Assembly: GCA_014239895.1 (NCBI GenBank)
Contig: JAAZXZ010000049.1
Span: 1 to 12,093 of the forward strand
Source: Flavobacteriaceae bacterium
Lineage (GTDB): Bacteria; Bacteroidota; Bacteroidia; Flavobacteriales; Flavobacteriaceae
Direction of reading: 5' to 3'
Length of the DNA stretch: 12,093 nt
The position numbers and the translations under genes are program-made. The notes under the pieces are model-generated. The model was not told the origin of the DNA. It did not search any database and saw only the letters and a list, made by a program, of their open reading frames with translations. Positions 1 to 8,195 of this stretch are shown piece by piece. Each line of letters begins with the position of its first letter. Position 1 is the first letter of the stretch.

Positions 1-1382
1 ACAGGTTTACCCACAACGTGATCAAATGGTACAAATCCCCAGGACCTTGAATCTTGAGAATTTCCTCTATTGTCTCCCATGAGCCAATAGTAGTTTTGTT
101 TGAAGGTATATTCTGATGTTTCTTTATTATTGATGTAAATTTTATCTCCTTTTACAAATAGATCATTATTTTCATATATATCTATTACACGTTTATACAA
201 GGGCATATTACTAGTATTTATTTCTATTGTTTTTCCTTTTTTTGGAATATAAATTGGTCCAAAAAAATCATTGTTCCAGTTATAATTTTCATTTTGAGGA
301 AAAACAGTTGAATCCCTATAACCCCCTGGTAGAGTGTCTTTAACTATCCATTGAACATTAGGATGATATTTAAATTTGTTTAATGCAGCATCACTCATAC
401 CCATAAACTTATAAGTGTTCTTCCGATTAATGATGCCAAATGCATCAGTAATGTCATATTTATTAATCATTACCTTTTTACTAAACCTGTTCTTTTTGGG
501 TTGAACTAAATATGAAAATTGAAGTTTAGCTTCATCAGGAAGTTTATTCTTATTACCATTAATATAAACATAGCCATTTATTATCTCTAATGTATCTCCA
601 GCAATACCCACAGCTCTTTTCACATAATTTGTTTTTTTATCTATAGGTTTGTAATAATTCTTGTCAGTATAAAACATATTAACCATTGTATCAACAGGCC
701 AGTTGAAGACTACAATATCATTGTTCTTTATTTTTTGATAACCAGGGAATCTTAGATATGGAAGCTCAGAAATGACAGGAATTTGTTCTTTATTTATATA
801 TGATTTTGTTTTTAGAAATGGAAGTGTGTCATGTACCATTGGAGCAGCTATTGTAGTCATAGGAATTCTAGCTCCATAGTTAATTTTACTAACAAACAAA
901 AAATCTCCTACAAGTAAAGTTTTTTCTAATGATGATGTAGGAATAGTATAGGGTTGGATAAAATATGTATGAATTATGGTTGCCGCTACAATTGCGAATA
1001 TTAATGAACTAGTCCATTCACCATTTGAGCTTTTTGGATTAGTATCTCTATTATTAATATATTCAACACTAACAAAATAGTTAAGATAGTAGTTATAGAA
1101 TCCTAATGTTAAAATTGACAATAATGTGTCTACATAATTATTTTTGCCATAACTCCTTGATAATTCTACCCATATTACAGGTATTATTATTACATTAATC
1201 ACTGGAAGTATTAAAAGGAAAATCCACCATTTAGGCCTATTAATTATCTTAATTAAGATAATTATACTATAAATTGGTATAAATGCTTCCCATGATTTAT
1301 AGCCAGCTTTAGAATATAGCTTCCAGGTGCCTAATCCATGAATTAGATGAATAATTAATAAAAAAAATAGCAAATTCTCCAT
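1..1382 (-). CDS. lepB: Signal peptidase I, C-terminus cut by window edge
   Basis: Membrane serine protease that removes signal peptides from exported preproteins (family S26). Translation from the ATG at 1382-1380 gives 460 complete codons without a stop, running off the left edge. The nucleophile motif PTSSLEKTLLVGD is at residues 148-160, with Ser151 as the expected catalytic serine. The general-base motif YVKRAVGIAGDTL is at 253-265, with Lys255 as the catalytic lysine. The conserved GDNR...NSQDSRSWG box is at 436-449. The N-terminus is strongly hydrophobic, with likely membrane segments near 3-17, 33-47, 52-72, 86-104 and 125-142, so the protease domain follows an extra membrane region as in other Bacteroidota LepB proteins. 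About 170 residues separate the Lys and GDNR boxes. The missing part is probably only the last few tens of residues. It lies 86 bp downstream of the DUF5683 gene, in the same direction. The family call is very secure. Confidence 0.96.
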   Translation of the reverse strand, partial: MENLLFFLLIIHLIHGLGTWKLYSKAGYKSWEAFIPIYSIIILIKIINRPKWWIFLLILPVINVIIIPVIWVELSRSYGKNNYVDTLLSILTLGFYNYYLNYFVSVEYINNRDTNPKSSNGEWTSSLIFAIVAATIIHTYFIQPYTIPTSSLEKTLLVGDFLFVSKINYGARIPMTTIAAPMVHDTLPFLKTKSYINKEQIPVISELPYLRFPGYQKIKNNDIVVFNWPVDTMVNMFYTDKNYYKPIDKKTNYVKRAVGIAGDTLEIINGYVYINGNKNKLPDEAKLQFSYLVQPKKNRFSKKVMINKYDITDAFGIINRKNTYKFMGMSDAALNKFKYHPNVQWIVKDTLPGGYRDSTVFPQNENYNWNNDFFGPIYIPKKGKTIEINTSNMPLYKRVIDIYENNDLFVKGDKIYINNKETSEYTFKQNYYWLMGDNRGNSQDSRSWGFVPFDHVVGKP

Positions 1383-1404
1383 TATATAATATTATATATC
1401 AATG

Positions 1405-1433
1405 ACTTTTTCAAAATTAAGTTATTGAAAAGT
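1405..1433. repeat. Small imperfect inverted repeat between DUF5683 gene and lepB
   Basis: The arm ACTTTTTCAA (1405-1414) pairs with TTGAAAAGT (1425-1433), with one unpaired T and a 10-base loop. The stem is AT-rich and has no T-run after it in the minus-strand transcript, so it is a poor intrinsic terminator. It could be an mRNA hairpin in the lepB leader or chance in AT-rich DNA. A TAATTTTG sequence on the minus strand (1419-1412), inside the same element, matches the Bacteroidota -7 consensus TAnnTTTG, but I see no TTG at the right distance upstream. Confidence 0.25.
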
Positions 1434-1468
1434 AATTAATAATAAATACTTGTTAAAAATAATATAAT

Positions 1469-2017
1469 TTATAATTTCAATTTTAGTGATAATGAAACAT
1501 TGGATGTTGAATTTATTTCATTATAATTTAATTTTGGACTTAAGGTAAGATTCTCATCAAGATTGTATTGAAGTAAATGAGCATCAACATTAGCATCTAT
1601 AATATTTAAGGCATATATACCTATTGTTACAAGAATAGACAATTCTTTGTTCCTTTTTAAACTTTTCTGAGCTCTAATTAAACCATCATTTGAAATTGCA
1701 GGTACTGTACCGTTACCATAAAACTCATCATCAGTAAAACCAGCCAATCTTCTTTTATATGCATCTCTATATTTGTGATATAGGTCATTATTTTTATTAA
1801 AATAATAAACACCACCTGCTAATGCACCATAAATTATAGGTACTTTCCAATATTTTTTATTATATACTTGACCTAGACCGGGCAATACAGCTGAATAAAA
1901 TGCTGCTTTTGCAGGTCCTAAAGTTTTCTTTTCATCATCATTCTTATTATTTTGACAATAAATAATTTGGGTTGAAAAGAATAATATTAATATGATTATA
2001 ATACTTCTATGAATCAT
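1469..2017 (-). CDS. DUF5683 domain-containing membrane/envelope protein
   Basis: A 182-residue protein of unknown function. Residues 1-21 form a hydrophobic leader ending in IIYCQ, best read as a signal peptide or N-terminal anchor. The conserved DUF5683 core follows: LGPAKAAFYSAVLPGLGQVYN (about 33-53), a hydrophobic segment near 58-68 (PIIYGALAGGV), the charged YHKYRDAYKRRL stretch near 79-90, and a second hydrophobic segment near 129-139 (VTIGIYALNII). The Pro-Gly-Leu-Gly-Gln-x-Tyr-Asn motif is typical of small membrane proteins in this family. In flavobacteria this gene usually sits directly downstream of parB, as here, where its first 11 bp overlap the end of parB, so the two are very likely co-transcribed and translationally coupled. 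The cysteine at 21 is preceded by Tyr, so a lipoprotein is unlikely. Function is unknown; the family call rests on motif recall and synteny. Confidence 0.85.
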   Translation of the reverse strand: MIHRSIIIILILFFSTQIIYCQNNKNDDEKKTLGPAKAAFYSAVLPGLGQVYNKKYWKVPIIYGALAGGVYYFNKNNDLYHKYRDAYKRRLAGFTDDEFYGNGTVPAISNDGLIRAQKSLKRNKELSILVTIGIYALNIIDANVDAHLLQYNLDENLTLSPKLNYNEINSTSNVSLSLKLKL

Positions 2018-2888
2018 TTAATTTTTTATTAATTTTTTTGAATTCAGCTTCTGACTTAAAAGGAATAATTATTTTCCCTTGATTATTTCTTGATACATTT
2101 ACTCTTACCGATGTTTTGAATATTTCAGATAATTTGGTAATTGCATCTGAAATGTATTTTGGTTTATCAATTGACTTCTTTATTACTTGATCATTTTTAT
2201 AATTTTTTACAAGTTCTTCAGTATTTCTTACAGAAAGGTTTTTTGAAATTATAATTTCATAAACTTTGATTTGATCTGATTTATTTTCAATATTAATTAT
2301 AGATCTTCCATGTCCCATTGATATGAAACCATCTTTTATTCCACTTTGAATTATGGGACTCAATCTTAACAGTCTTAGATAATTTGTTATTGTTGTTCTG
2401 TCTTTGCCAATTTTATTACTTAATTCTTCTTGTGTTAAATTAATTTCATCAATAAGTCTTTTATATGAAATTGCAATCTCTATTGCATCTAAATCTTGTC
2501 TGTGGATATTCTCAATTAGCGCCATCTCTAATGACTCTTGATCATTGGCAGTTCTTATATATGCTGGAATATTTTTAAACTCCAAATTTTTACATGCCTT
2601 TAATCTTCTTTCACCCGAAATTAATTGATAAGAATTTTTCTTTATTTTTCTTACTGTTATTGGTTGTATTACCCCAATATTATTAATTGAAGCAGTAAGT
2701 TCTTTTAGAGATTCTTCATTGAAATTAGATCTTGGCTGGTAGGGGTTTACAGTTATTAGATTTATATCTATATCATCAATAATTGATTTTTTTTTCTTAA
2801 AATTTAAAGGTTTAGCTGAATTTGAATCTTTATTAAGAATTGATGATAATCCTCTACCTAATGCTTGTTTTTTCGTTGCCTTTGCCAT
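2007..2888 (-). CDS. parB: Chromosome-partitioning protein ParB (Spo0J family)
   Basis: CTP-dependent DNA clamp that loads at parS sites near the replication origin and works with ParA in chromosome segregation. The 293-residue length is typical for a chromosomal ParB. The N-terminal ALGRGLSSIL (9-18) is the usual ParA-contact region. The CTP-binding core includes NPYQPR (48-53), GERRLKA (92-98) and ENIHRQDL (126-133). A helix-turn-helix lies at about 152-175 (TQEELSNKIGKDRTTITNYL), followed by MGHGRSI (191-197). The C-terminal dimerisation region is lysine-rich. The ATG shares its first base with the parA stop codon (TAATG arrangement), a sign of translational coupling. The 3' end overlaps the DUF5683 gene by 11 bp. 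His129 stands where many homologues have Gln (ENIQR); this is probably minor variation. No convincing parS site was found in the window. Confidence 0.96.
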   Translation of the reverse strand: MAKATKKQALGRGLSSILNKDSNSAKPLNFKKKKSIIDDIDINLITVNPYQPRSNFNEESLKELTASINNIGVIQPITVRKIKKNSYQLISGERRLKACKNLEFKNIPAYIRTANDQESLEMALIENIHRQDLDAIEIAISYKRLIDEINLTQEELSNKIGKDRTTITNYLRLLRLSPIIQSGIKDGFISMGHGRSIINIENKSDQIKVYEIIISKNLSVRNTEELVKNYKNDQVIKKSIDKPKYISDAITKLSEIFKTSVRVNVSRNNQGKIIIPFKSEAEFKKINKKLNDS

Positions 2889-3652
2889 TATGAATTATTT
2901 AGTATCAATTCTCTTGCCAAATTTAAATAATTATTAGTTCCAGTACCACTAACGTCGTAATCTAATATATTTTCTCCATAGCTAGGTGCTTCGCCAAGTT
3001 TTATATTTCTATGGATAATAGTTTTAAACACCATCTCATTAAAATGTAATTTAACTTCTTTTATTATCTGATTTGATAATTTAAGCCTGGAATCATACAT
3101 AGTAAGAAGCAACCCCTCTATAGATAGATCCTTATTATGTATTTTTTGAATACTTTTTATTGTATTCAAAAGTTTACCAAGTCCTTCTAAGGCAAAATAT
3201 TCACATTGAATTGGAATAATCACAGAATTTGAAGCTGTTAATGCATTTATAGTCAATAATCCCAGAGAAGGTGGGCAGTCTATTATAATATAGTCATATT
3301 CTTTCTCAATCTTATTGATAGCATTCATTAATATATGTTCTCTGTCAATTAAATCTATAGACTCAATTTCAATACCAACTAGGTCAATATGAGAAGGTAT
3401 AATATCTAGATTGACAATTGTAGTCTCATTGATACAATCTGAAGCAGAAGATGACTTCTCAAATAATTGATATATGCCATTTTCAATTATATCATTTTCT
3501 ACACCTAATGAAGAGGTAGCATTTGCCTGAGGGTCAAGATCAATTAGTAAAACTTTTTTTTCTAATACAGCTAAGCAAGAAGATAAATTAACAGCTGTTG
3601 TTGTTTTTCCAACCCCTCCTTTTTGATTAGATATTGCAATTATTTTTGCCAT
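2888..3652 (-). CDS. parA: Chromosome-partitioning ATPase ParA (Soj family)
   Basis: A Walker-type ATPase that forms a DNA-bound gradient on the nucleoid and moves ParB-parS complexes during chromosome segregation. The 254-residue protein begins MAKIIAISNQKGGVGKTTTA, with the deviant Walker A motif KGGVGKTT at 11-18, including the signature Lys11. LIDLDPQANAT lies near 36-46 (Walker A' region) and IIIDCPPSLGLL near 122-133 (Walker B). There is no N-terminal helix-turn-helix, which fits the short chromosomal Soj type and not the long plasmid type. It precedes parB with a one-base overlap. Upstream, 85 bp separate it from mutB, room enough for its own promoter, so parA may begin a separate transcript that runs into parB, DUF5683 and lepB. 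Start choice is supported by the conserved N-terminus. Confidence 0.97.
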   Translation of the reverse strand: MAKIIAISNQKGGVGKTTTAVNLSSCLAVLEKKVLLIDLDPQANATSSLGVENDIIENGIYQLFEKSSSASDCINETTIVNLDIIPSHIDLVGIEIESIDLIDREHILMNAINKIEKEYDYIIIDCPPSLGLLTINALTASNSVIIPIQCEYFALEGLGKLLNTIKSIQKIHNKDLSIEGLLLTMYDSRLKLSNQIIKEVKLHFNEMVFKTIIHRNIKLGEAPSYGENILDYDVSGTGTNNYLNLARELILNNS

Positions 3653-3737
3653 CTATTTTTGTAAAAAACTTCGAATAAATGTACAATTATTTGACTTGAT
3701 TTAAAATATAACTTGTTAACAGAATTTATTAAAAATA
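3653..3737 (-). other. Spacer between mutB and parA, possible parA promoter region
   Basis: This 85-bp AT-rich gap is the largest minus-strand spacer other than the lepB leader. On the minus strand it contains TACATTTA, a near match to the Bacteroidota -7 box TAnnTTTG, about 30 bp before the parA ATG, but no clear TTG at the expected distance. There is no GC-rich hairpin with a T-run, so I see no clear terminator for the mutase genes. A parAB promoter here is an inference from spacing. Confidence 0.25.
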
Positions 3738-5873
3738 TTAAGGTTGCTTAATTAGTAAATTAAGAATTTCTATAGCTGTTTCACTAATTTTAGATCCGGG
3801 ACCAAAAATTGCAGAAACTCCATTTTTTAAAAGAGATTTATAATCTTGTTTTGGAATTACTCCTCCAAGTATTATTAAAATATCTTCTCTTCCATAACTT
3901 TTTAACTCCTCAATTAATTTTGGAACTAATGTCTTATGACCACCAGCTAGTGTAGATATTCCTACAACGTGTACATCATTTTCAACAGCTTGTTTTGCAA
4001 CTTCCTCAGGTATTTGAAAAAGAGGACCTATATCAACATCAAATCCTATATCAGCATAGCCTGTAGCTACTATTTTTGCACCTCTATCATGACCGTCTTG
4101 ACCTATTTTTGCAACTAATATTCTAGGACGCCTCCCATCATTACTAGCAAAATCATTTGCAAGTTTAACAGCATGATTAAATGATTTATTATTTTTAATA
4201 TTTGATTTATACACTCCAGTAAAGGTTTTTATTTCTGATTTATATCTTCCATAGACATCTTCAAGTGATAGGCTAATTTCTTCTAATGTTGCTCGTTCTT
4301 TTGCTGCATCAATAGCCAAAGCTAATAAATTTTTATTTTTATTTTTTGCAGCGCTTCTTAATTTATCTAATGCTTTTTTAACTTTTGAGCTATCTCTCTG
4401 CAGTTTTATTTTTTTTATTCTCTCTATTTGCTGATTTCTAACTTTATTATTGTCAACTTCTAGATAATGTATTTCATCTTCATTATCTGCTTCAAATTTA
4501 TTTACTCCAACAATAATACTTTCTTTTGAATCAATTTTAGCTTGCTTTTTTGTTGCAGCTTGTTCAATCCTAAGTTTTGGTATGCCTTTTTCAATTGCTT
4601 TAGTCATCCCACCAAGATTTTCAATTTCTTGAATATGACCCCATGATTTTTTAATAAGCTCATTTGTTATAGATTCTAGATAATAACTTCCTGCCCATGG
4701 GTCTATAGTATTAGTAATTTTAATTTCATTTTGAAGGTATAATTGAGTATCTCTTGCAATTTTTGCTGAGAAATCAGTAGGCAACGCTATTGCTTCATCT
4801 AATGAATTAGTATGGAGGCTTTGTGTTCCTCCAAAAACTGCTGAGCAAGCTTCTATTGTAGTTCTTGTAATATTGTTAAAAGGGTCTTGTCTTGTTAAGC
4901 TCCAACCACTAGTCTGACAATGAGCTCGTAGGGCCATTGACTTATTCGATTTAGGATTAAAATTCCTAATTAATTTAGCCCATAATACTCTAGCTGCTCT
5001 TAATTTTGCGATTTCCATAAAATGATTCATACCAATTCCCCAAAAAAATGATAATCTTGGAGCAAATTCATCAATTTTTAATCCTGAAGCTATTCCATTT
5101 CTAACATATTCTAGACCATTTGCAAGAGTGTAAGCAAGTTCTAAATCATTTGTAGCTCCTGCTTCCTGCATATGATATCCTGAGATACTAATACTATTAA
5201 ATTTTGGCATTTCTTTACTAGTAAACTTAAAAATATCAGATATGATTTCCATTGATTCTTTTGGTGGATATATGTATGTATTCCTAACCATATATTCTTT
5301 TAATATATCATTTTGAATAGTTCCTCTAAGATCAGAAGTTTTTACTCCTTGTTCATTTGCAGCTACTATGTAAAATGCCATTATAGGCAATACAGCGCCA
5401 TTCATAGTCATTGAAACACTCATTTTATCAAGAGGAATTTCATTAAATAAAATCTTCATGTCTTCTACAGAATCAATAGCAACTCCTGCTTTGCCAACAT
5501 CACCGTACACTCTTTTATTGTCTGAATTATAACCTCGGTGTGTAGGTAAATCAAATGCTACTGACAAACCTTTTTGTCCAGATTTTAAATTTCTTTTATA
5601 AAACATATTGCTTTCTTCTGCAGTTGAATACCCAGCATATTGTCTTATAGTCCAGGGTTTTGTTATATACATAGTTGAATAAGGACCTCTTAGAAAGGGC
5701 TCTATTCCAGCTCCAAAATCTATTTGTTCAAGATTTTTTAAATCACCCTTAGAGTAATAAGATTTTAGATTTATACTCTCTGAAGTAAGAAATTTTTCAC
5801 TTTTTCTTTTAATAAAAGACTTTGAAAAATCTAACTTTTTTAGACTAATATTTTTAAAATTCTTCCTATTCAT
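3738..5873 (-). CDS. mutB: Methylmalonyl-CoA mutase, large catalytic subunit
   Basis: Adenosylcobalamin-dependent radical enzyme that interconverts (R)-methylmalonyl-CoA and succinyl-CoA in propionyl-CoA metabolism; cytoplasmic. The 711 residues match the usual large-subunit length. The TIM-barrel substrate domain is seen in TIRQYAGYSTAEESN (75-89), SVAFDLPTHRGYNSD (104-118), the RNTYIYPP segment (197-204) and SGYHMQEAGA (231-240). Tyr79 and His234 sit where the active-site Tyr and His of characterised mutases lie. The C-terminal B12 domain starts near 580; its DxHxxG motif is Asp593-Gly-His595-Asp-Arg-Gly598, with His595 as the lower cobalt ligand, followed by the GISTLAGGH and ILGGVIP segments. 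The gene overlaps mutA by 8 bp, so the two subunits are probably translationally coupled. The metallochaperone MeaB and methylmalonyl-CoA epimerase are not in this window. The sequence looks fully functional. Confidence 0.97.
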   Translation of the reverse strand: MNRKNFKNISLKKLDFSKSFIKRKSEKFLTSESINLKSYYSKGDLKNLEQIDFGAGIEPFLRGPYSTMYITKPWTIRQYAGYSTAEESNMFYKRNLKSGQKGLSVAFDLPTHRGYNSDNKRVYGDVGKAGVAIDSVEDMKILFNEIPLDKMSVSMTMNGAVLPIMAFYIVAANEQGVKTSDLRGTIQNDILKEYMVRNTYIYPPKESMEIISDIFKFTSKEMPKFNSISISGYHMQEAGATNDLELAYTLANGLEYVRNGIASGLKIDEFAPRLSFFWGIGMNHFMEIAKLRAARVLWAKLIRNFNPKSNKSMALRAHCQTSGWSLTRQDPFNNITRTTIEACSAVFGGTQSLHTNSLDEAIALPTDFSAKIARDTQLYLQNEIKITNTIDPWAGSYYLESITNELIKKSWGHIQEIENLGGMTKAIEKGIPKLRIEQAATKKQAKIDSKESIIVGVNKFEADNEDEIHYLEVDNNKVRNQQIERIKKIKLQRDSSKVKKALDKLRSAAKNKNKNLLALAIDAAKERATLEEISLSLEDVYGRYKSEIKTFTGVYKSNIKNNKSFNHAVKLANDFASNDGRRPRILVAKIGQDGHDRGAKIVATGYADIGFDVDIGPLFQIPEEVAKQAVENDVHVVGISTLAGGHKTLVPKLIEELKSYGREDILIILGGVIPKQDYKSLLKNGVSAIFGPGSKISETAIEILNLLIKQP

Positions 5874-7239
5874 TTTTAATTCTACTTAATTCAATTTCTT
5901 CAGCTAGCCTAATTTCAGAAATGGGTTTAATTTTAGTGTTTCTTGTATTAGATTTAGTGAAAACAGGTTTATTGATTTCAGATTTAATTTTTTGATCTAT
6001 ATCAGTAAAAATATTTATTCCAAGAAGTTTCTCCTTATTTTTATTCAACAATTCTTGCTCTATTCTATGACTTTTATCAATCCTCTTTTGTATTATACCT
6101 TTCTCTAGTGCTGAGATAAACCCACCGTTTTTCTCTATATCCTTAAATATCTTTAATGATTCTTCAGCTATAGTATTTGTTAAGCTATTGATGTAATATG
6201 ATCCATCTGCTGCATTTTTTACTTTATCTATATGTGTCTCATGTTTTATTATCAATAGTTGATTTAAAGCTATTTTATCAGAGTATTCATTTTTATTATT
6301 AAAAATGCTATCATATGTAACATTTGAAATAGTATTAGCTCCTCCGAGAATTGCTGACATGCATTCTGTTGTAGTTCTTAATATGTTATTATTGTAATCA
6401 TATATAGTCTTATTTCTGTTAGATGGTTTTGCTGTTATATGAGGAAAATTTATTTCATTATTATACTCTTTAGTTATCGTTTTCCAGAGTAATCTTAATG
6501 CTTTTAATTTTGCAATTTCAAAGAAATAGTTTGATCCGATTGAGGTATTAAATGCAATTTGATTTGCACATTTCCCATTAAGATGATTTAAATATTCATT
6601 CGCATGACTTAGAGTAAAAGCAATTTCTTCAAAAATATTAGCTCCTGAATTTTGGTATAATCCAGAATTGACAATTATTACATTATCAAATTTTTCTAAT
6701 ATGTTAATTTTTTTATTCAATTTATTTAAATCTTCATTCATTGAAGATTCCCAACCACCTGTTTTAACAAGAGAACCAATAGGGTCATAACTTATATTAA
6801 ATGAAGCTGATGAGCTTTTTATAATATCATTTAATGACTTTAAATATGAGTTTGAATGGAATTCAATTTTGAAAAACAACTCAGTTTTTTCTATATCTAT
6901 ATTTTTTAATAAATCATTACACAGGATGGAGTCATTTTGAATAATGAAATTAATACTTTCAGCTCCTTTGTTAATAAGTTCAAGAGCTTTTATGTTTGCA
7001 TCTGATGAATTATCTGCAGTTATATTTTGACATATTGCCCAGCTATTAGGGTAGTTAGAATCTAAATTTTTTAAGTTATTTAAGTCTTCACTTGTATAGA
7101 ATGGTTTTATTTTGATATTCTCTTTGGAATTATAAGAGGGAATACTACTATGACCTAGTTTTTTCAAGTCATCTTTAATTTTTTTATTCCATAATTTGGA
7201 ATCAATTTTAATAAATTCATCTAAAATTTTTTCCATCAT
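5866..7239 (-). CDS. mutA: Methylmalonyl-CoA mutase, small non-catalytic subunit
   Basis: Partner of the large mutase subunit in the heterodimer. The 457-residue protein contains only the barrel-type domain: YDPIGSLVKTGGW (151-163), NYFFEIAKLKALRLLW (237-252), LRTTTECMSAILGGAN (287-302), DGSYYINSLT (345-354) and a C-terminal helical stretch with GGFISALEKGIIQKRI (372-387). The catalytic SGYHMQEAGA segment of the large subunit corresponds to NSGLYQNSGA (191-200), where the active-site His is gone, as expected for a structural subunit. No cobalamin DxHxxG motif and no flavodoxin-like C-terminal domain exist; the protein ends soon after the barrel. The classic Propionibacterium small subunit is longer (about 640 residues), whereas flavobacterial ones are about this short, so it does not look truncated by mutation. 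It overlaps mutB by 8 bp and lies 9 bp after the FtsB/DivIC-like gene. The start could be either of two adjacent ATGs. Confidence 0.93.
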   Translation of the reverse strand: MMEKILDEFIKIDSKLWNKKIKDDLKKLGHSSIPSYNSKENIKIKPFYTSEDLNNLKNLDSNYPNSWAICQNITADNSSDANIKALELINKGAESINFIIQNDSILCNDLLKNIDIEKTELFFKIEFHSNSYLKSLNDIIKSSSASFNISYDPIGSLVKTGGWESSMNEDLNKLNKKINILEKFDNVIIVNSGLYQNSGANIFEEIAFTLSHANEYLNHLNGKCANQIAFNTSIGSNYFFEIAKLKALRLLWKTITKEYNNEINFPHITAKPSNRNKTIYDYNNNILRTTTECMSAILGGANTISNVTYDSIFNNKNEYSDKIALNQLLIIKHETHIDKVKNAADGSYYINSLTNTIAEESLKIFKDIEKNGGFISALEKGIIQKRIDKSHRIEQELLNKNKEKLLGINIFTDIDQKIKSEINKPVFTKSNTRNTKIKPISEIRLAEEIELSRIKNE

Positions 7240-7248
7240 AATTAAATA

Positions 7249-7548
7249 TTAATCATTTATAGAATCAAATTCTATAATAAATATTTCTTCATCTTCTTTT
7301 TTCATAAATAATTTTTCTCTAGCATATTCTTCAAGACCAGAATCAGTTTTCATTTTTAATAATTCTTCCTTGTCTTTTTTTATTCCCTCTGTATAAAAAT
7401 CTTTTTGATTCTCAAGTTTATAAACTTTTTTATTTAATTCTCTATGAACTAACCATGAATTACTATCAAAAAATAGCATCCAGATAATAAATAACATAAT
7501 TATAATGAAATATATATTTTTGAATAAAGATGGGATTTTAAATTTCAT
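7249..7548 (-). CDS. FtsB/DivIC-like septum formation initiator protein
   Basis: A small bitopic membrane protein of the divisome, expected to pair with FtsL and FtsQ-like partners at the septum. The 99 residues show the characteristic architecture: a short basic N-terminus, one transmembrane helix at about 11-27 (NIYFIIIMLFIIWMLFF), then an extracytoplasmic coiled coil at about 34-68 rich in Leu, Lys and Glu, and a conserved tail with GLEEYAREKLFMKKEDEEIFII (71-92), the signature of the septum formation initiator family. It lies 1 bp after udk and 9 bp before mutA, so it is clearly inside the operon. The pairing of this gene with udk and mutA is common in flavobacteria. DivIC and FtsB are hard to separate at this length, so no gene symbol is given. 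Confidence 0.9.
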   Translation of the reverse strand: MKFKIPSLFKNIYFIIIMLFIIWMLFFDSNSWLVHRELNKKVYKLENQKDFYTEGIKKDKEELLKMKTDSGLEEYAREKLFMKKEDEEIFIIEFDSIND

Positions 7549-7549
7549 T

Positions 7550-8158
7550 TTACAAATGACTTTTAATTACCTCTATTAGAGGAGTTATTTCTAATGAATC
7601 AACCTTGTTATTATTATCTATTATAATATCACAAAATTCTTTCATTGGCTCAACATATAGGTTGTGCATTTTATTTAGCCTGGTATTAAATAATTCAATA
7701 ACTTCTTCTGCAATTCTCCCCCTTTGATTGACATCTCTATCTAGTCTTCTTTTAAATCTTAAATTTTCAGTGGCATCAACAAAGACTTTATAATCTATTA
7801 AACCTCTTAATTTTATATTATTTAAAATTAAAATTCCTTCTATAATCATAATCTTTTTTGGTTTAACTAATTTAGTTTTTTCAGTTCTATTATGATAAAT
7901 AAATGAATAAATAGGTTGATTGATGTTTTTCCCATTTTTTAATAGACTAAGATGATTAATCATTAACTCAAAATCTACAGCATCAGGATGATCAAAATTA
8001 ATTTTATTTTTCTCATCAAAACTCAGTTTGCCATTATCATTATAGTACGAGTCTTGAGAAATAAACCCAATATCATTTTCTCCAAATCCTTTTTTTAGTA
8101 GCTCTAAAATGGTTGTCTTACCACTACCTGTTCCTCCAGTTATTCCAACAGTTAACAT
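7550..8158 (-). CDS. udk: Uridine kinase
   Basis: Phosphorylates uridine (and usually cytidine) to the monophosphate in pyrimidine salvage; cytoplasmic. The 202-residue protein is of normal size. The P-loop GGTGSGKTT is at 8-16, the substrate-site motif QDSYY at 35-39, FDHPDAVDF at 55-63, the strand IIEGILIL at 105-112, and the arginine-rich lid RRLDRDVNQRGR at 137-148. In many uridine kinases the loop after strand 4 reads PxYDFxxHxR; here it is PIYSFIYHNR (82-91), with Ser in place of Asp, which may be a lineage feature. The next gene follows after one base, and the upstream sugar dehydrogenase gene ends 37 bp before it, so it is probably read from the same long transcript. Phosphoribulokinase-like relatives are less likely given the uridine kinase motifs. 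Confidence 0.93.
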   Translation of the reverse strand: MLTVGITGGTGSGKTTILELLKKGFGENDIGFISQDSYYNDNGKLSFDEKNKINFDHPDAVDFELMINHLSLLKNGKNINQPIYSFIYHNRTEKTKLVKPKKIMIIEGILILNNIKLRGLIDYKVFVDATENLRFKRRLDRDVNQRGRIAEEVIELFNTRLNKMHNLYVEPMKEFCDIIIDNNNKVDSLEITPLIEVIKSHL

Positions 8159-8195
8159 CTATATTTCATTTTTATAGTTATTAGCAAATGCATTA

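Noticed and set aside
1..30. ACAACGTGATC near the left edge, and ACAACGTGTAC near 3964, as possible parS sites
   Set aside because: Neither forms the CACGTG-centred palindrome of known parS sites, and both lie inside conserved coding sequence (lepB and mutB).
1405..1433. Intergenic inverted repeat as a true terminator
   Set aside because: It has a bulge, a weak AT stem and no T-run on the transcribed side; kept only as a low-confidence repeat.
1469..2017. DUF5683 protein as a lipoprotein because of Cys21
   Set aside because: The residues before the Cys are Ile-Ile-Tyr, which do not fit a lipobox; the Tyr at -1 argues against lipid attachment.
2007..3652. parAB as a plasmid or phage partition module
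   Set aside because: ParA is the short Soj type, the neighbours are core chromosomal genes, and there is no replication initiator or mobile gene.
5866..7239. Short MutA as a frameshifted or broken gene
   Set aside because: The stop is followed within the overlap by a normal mutB start, and flavobacterial small subunits are generally of this length.
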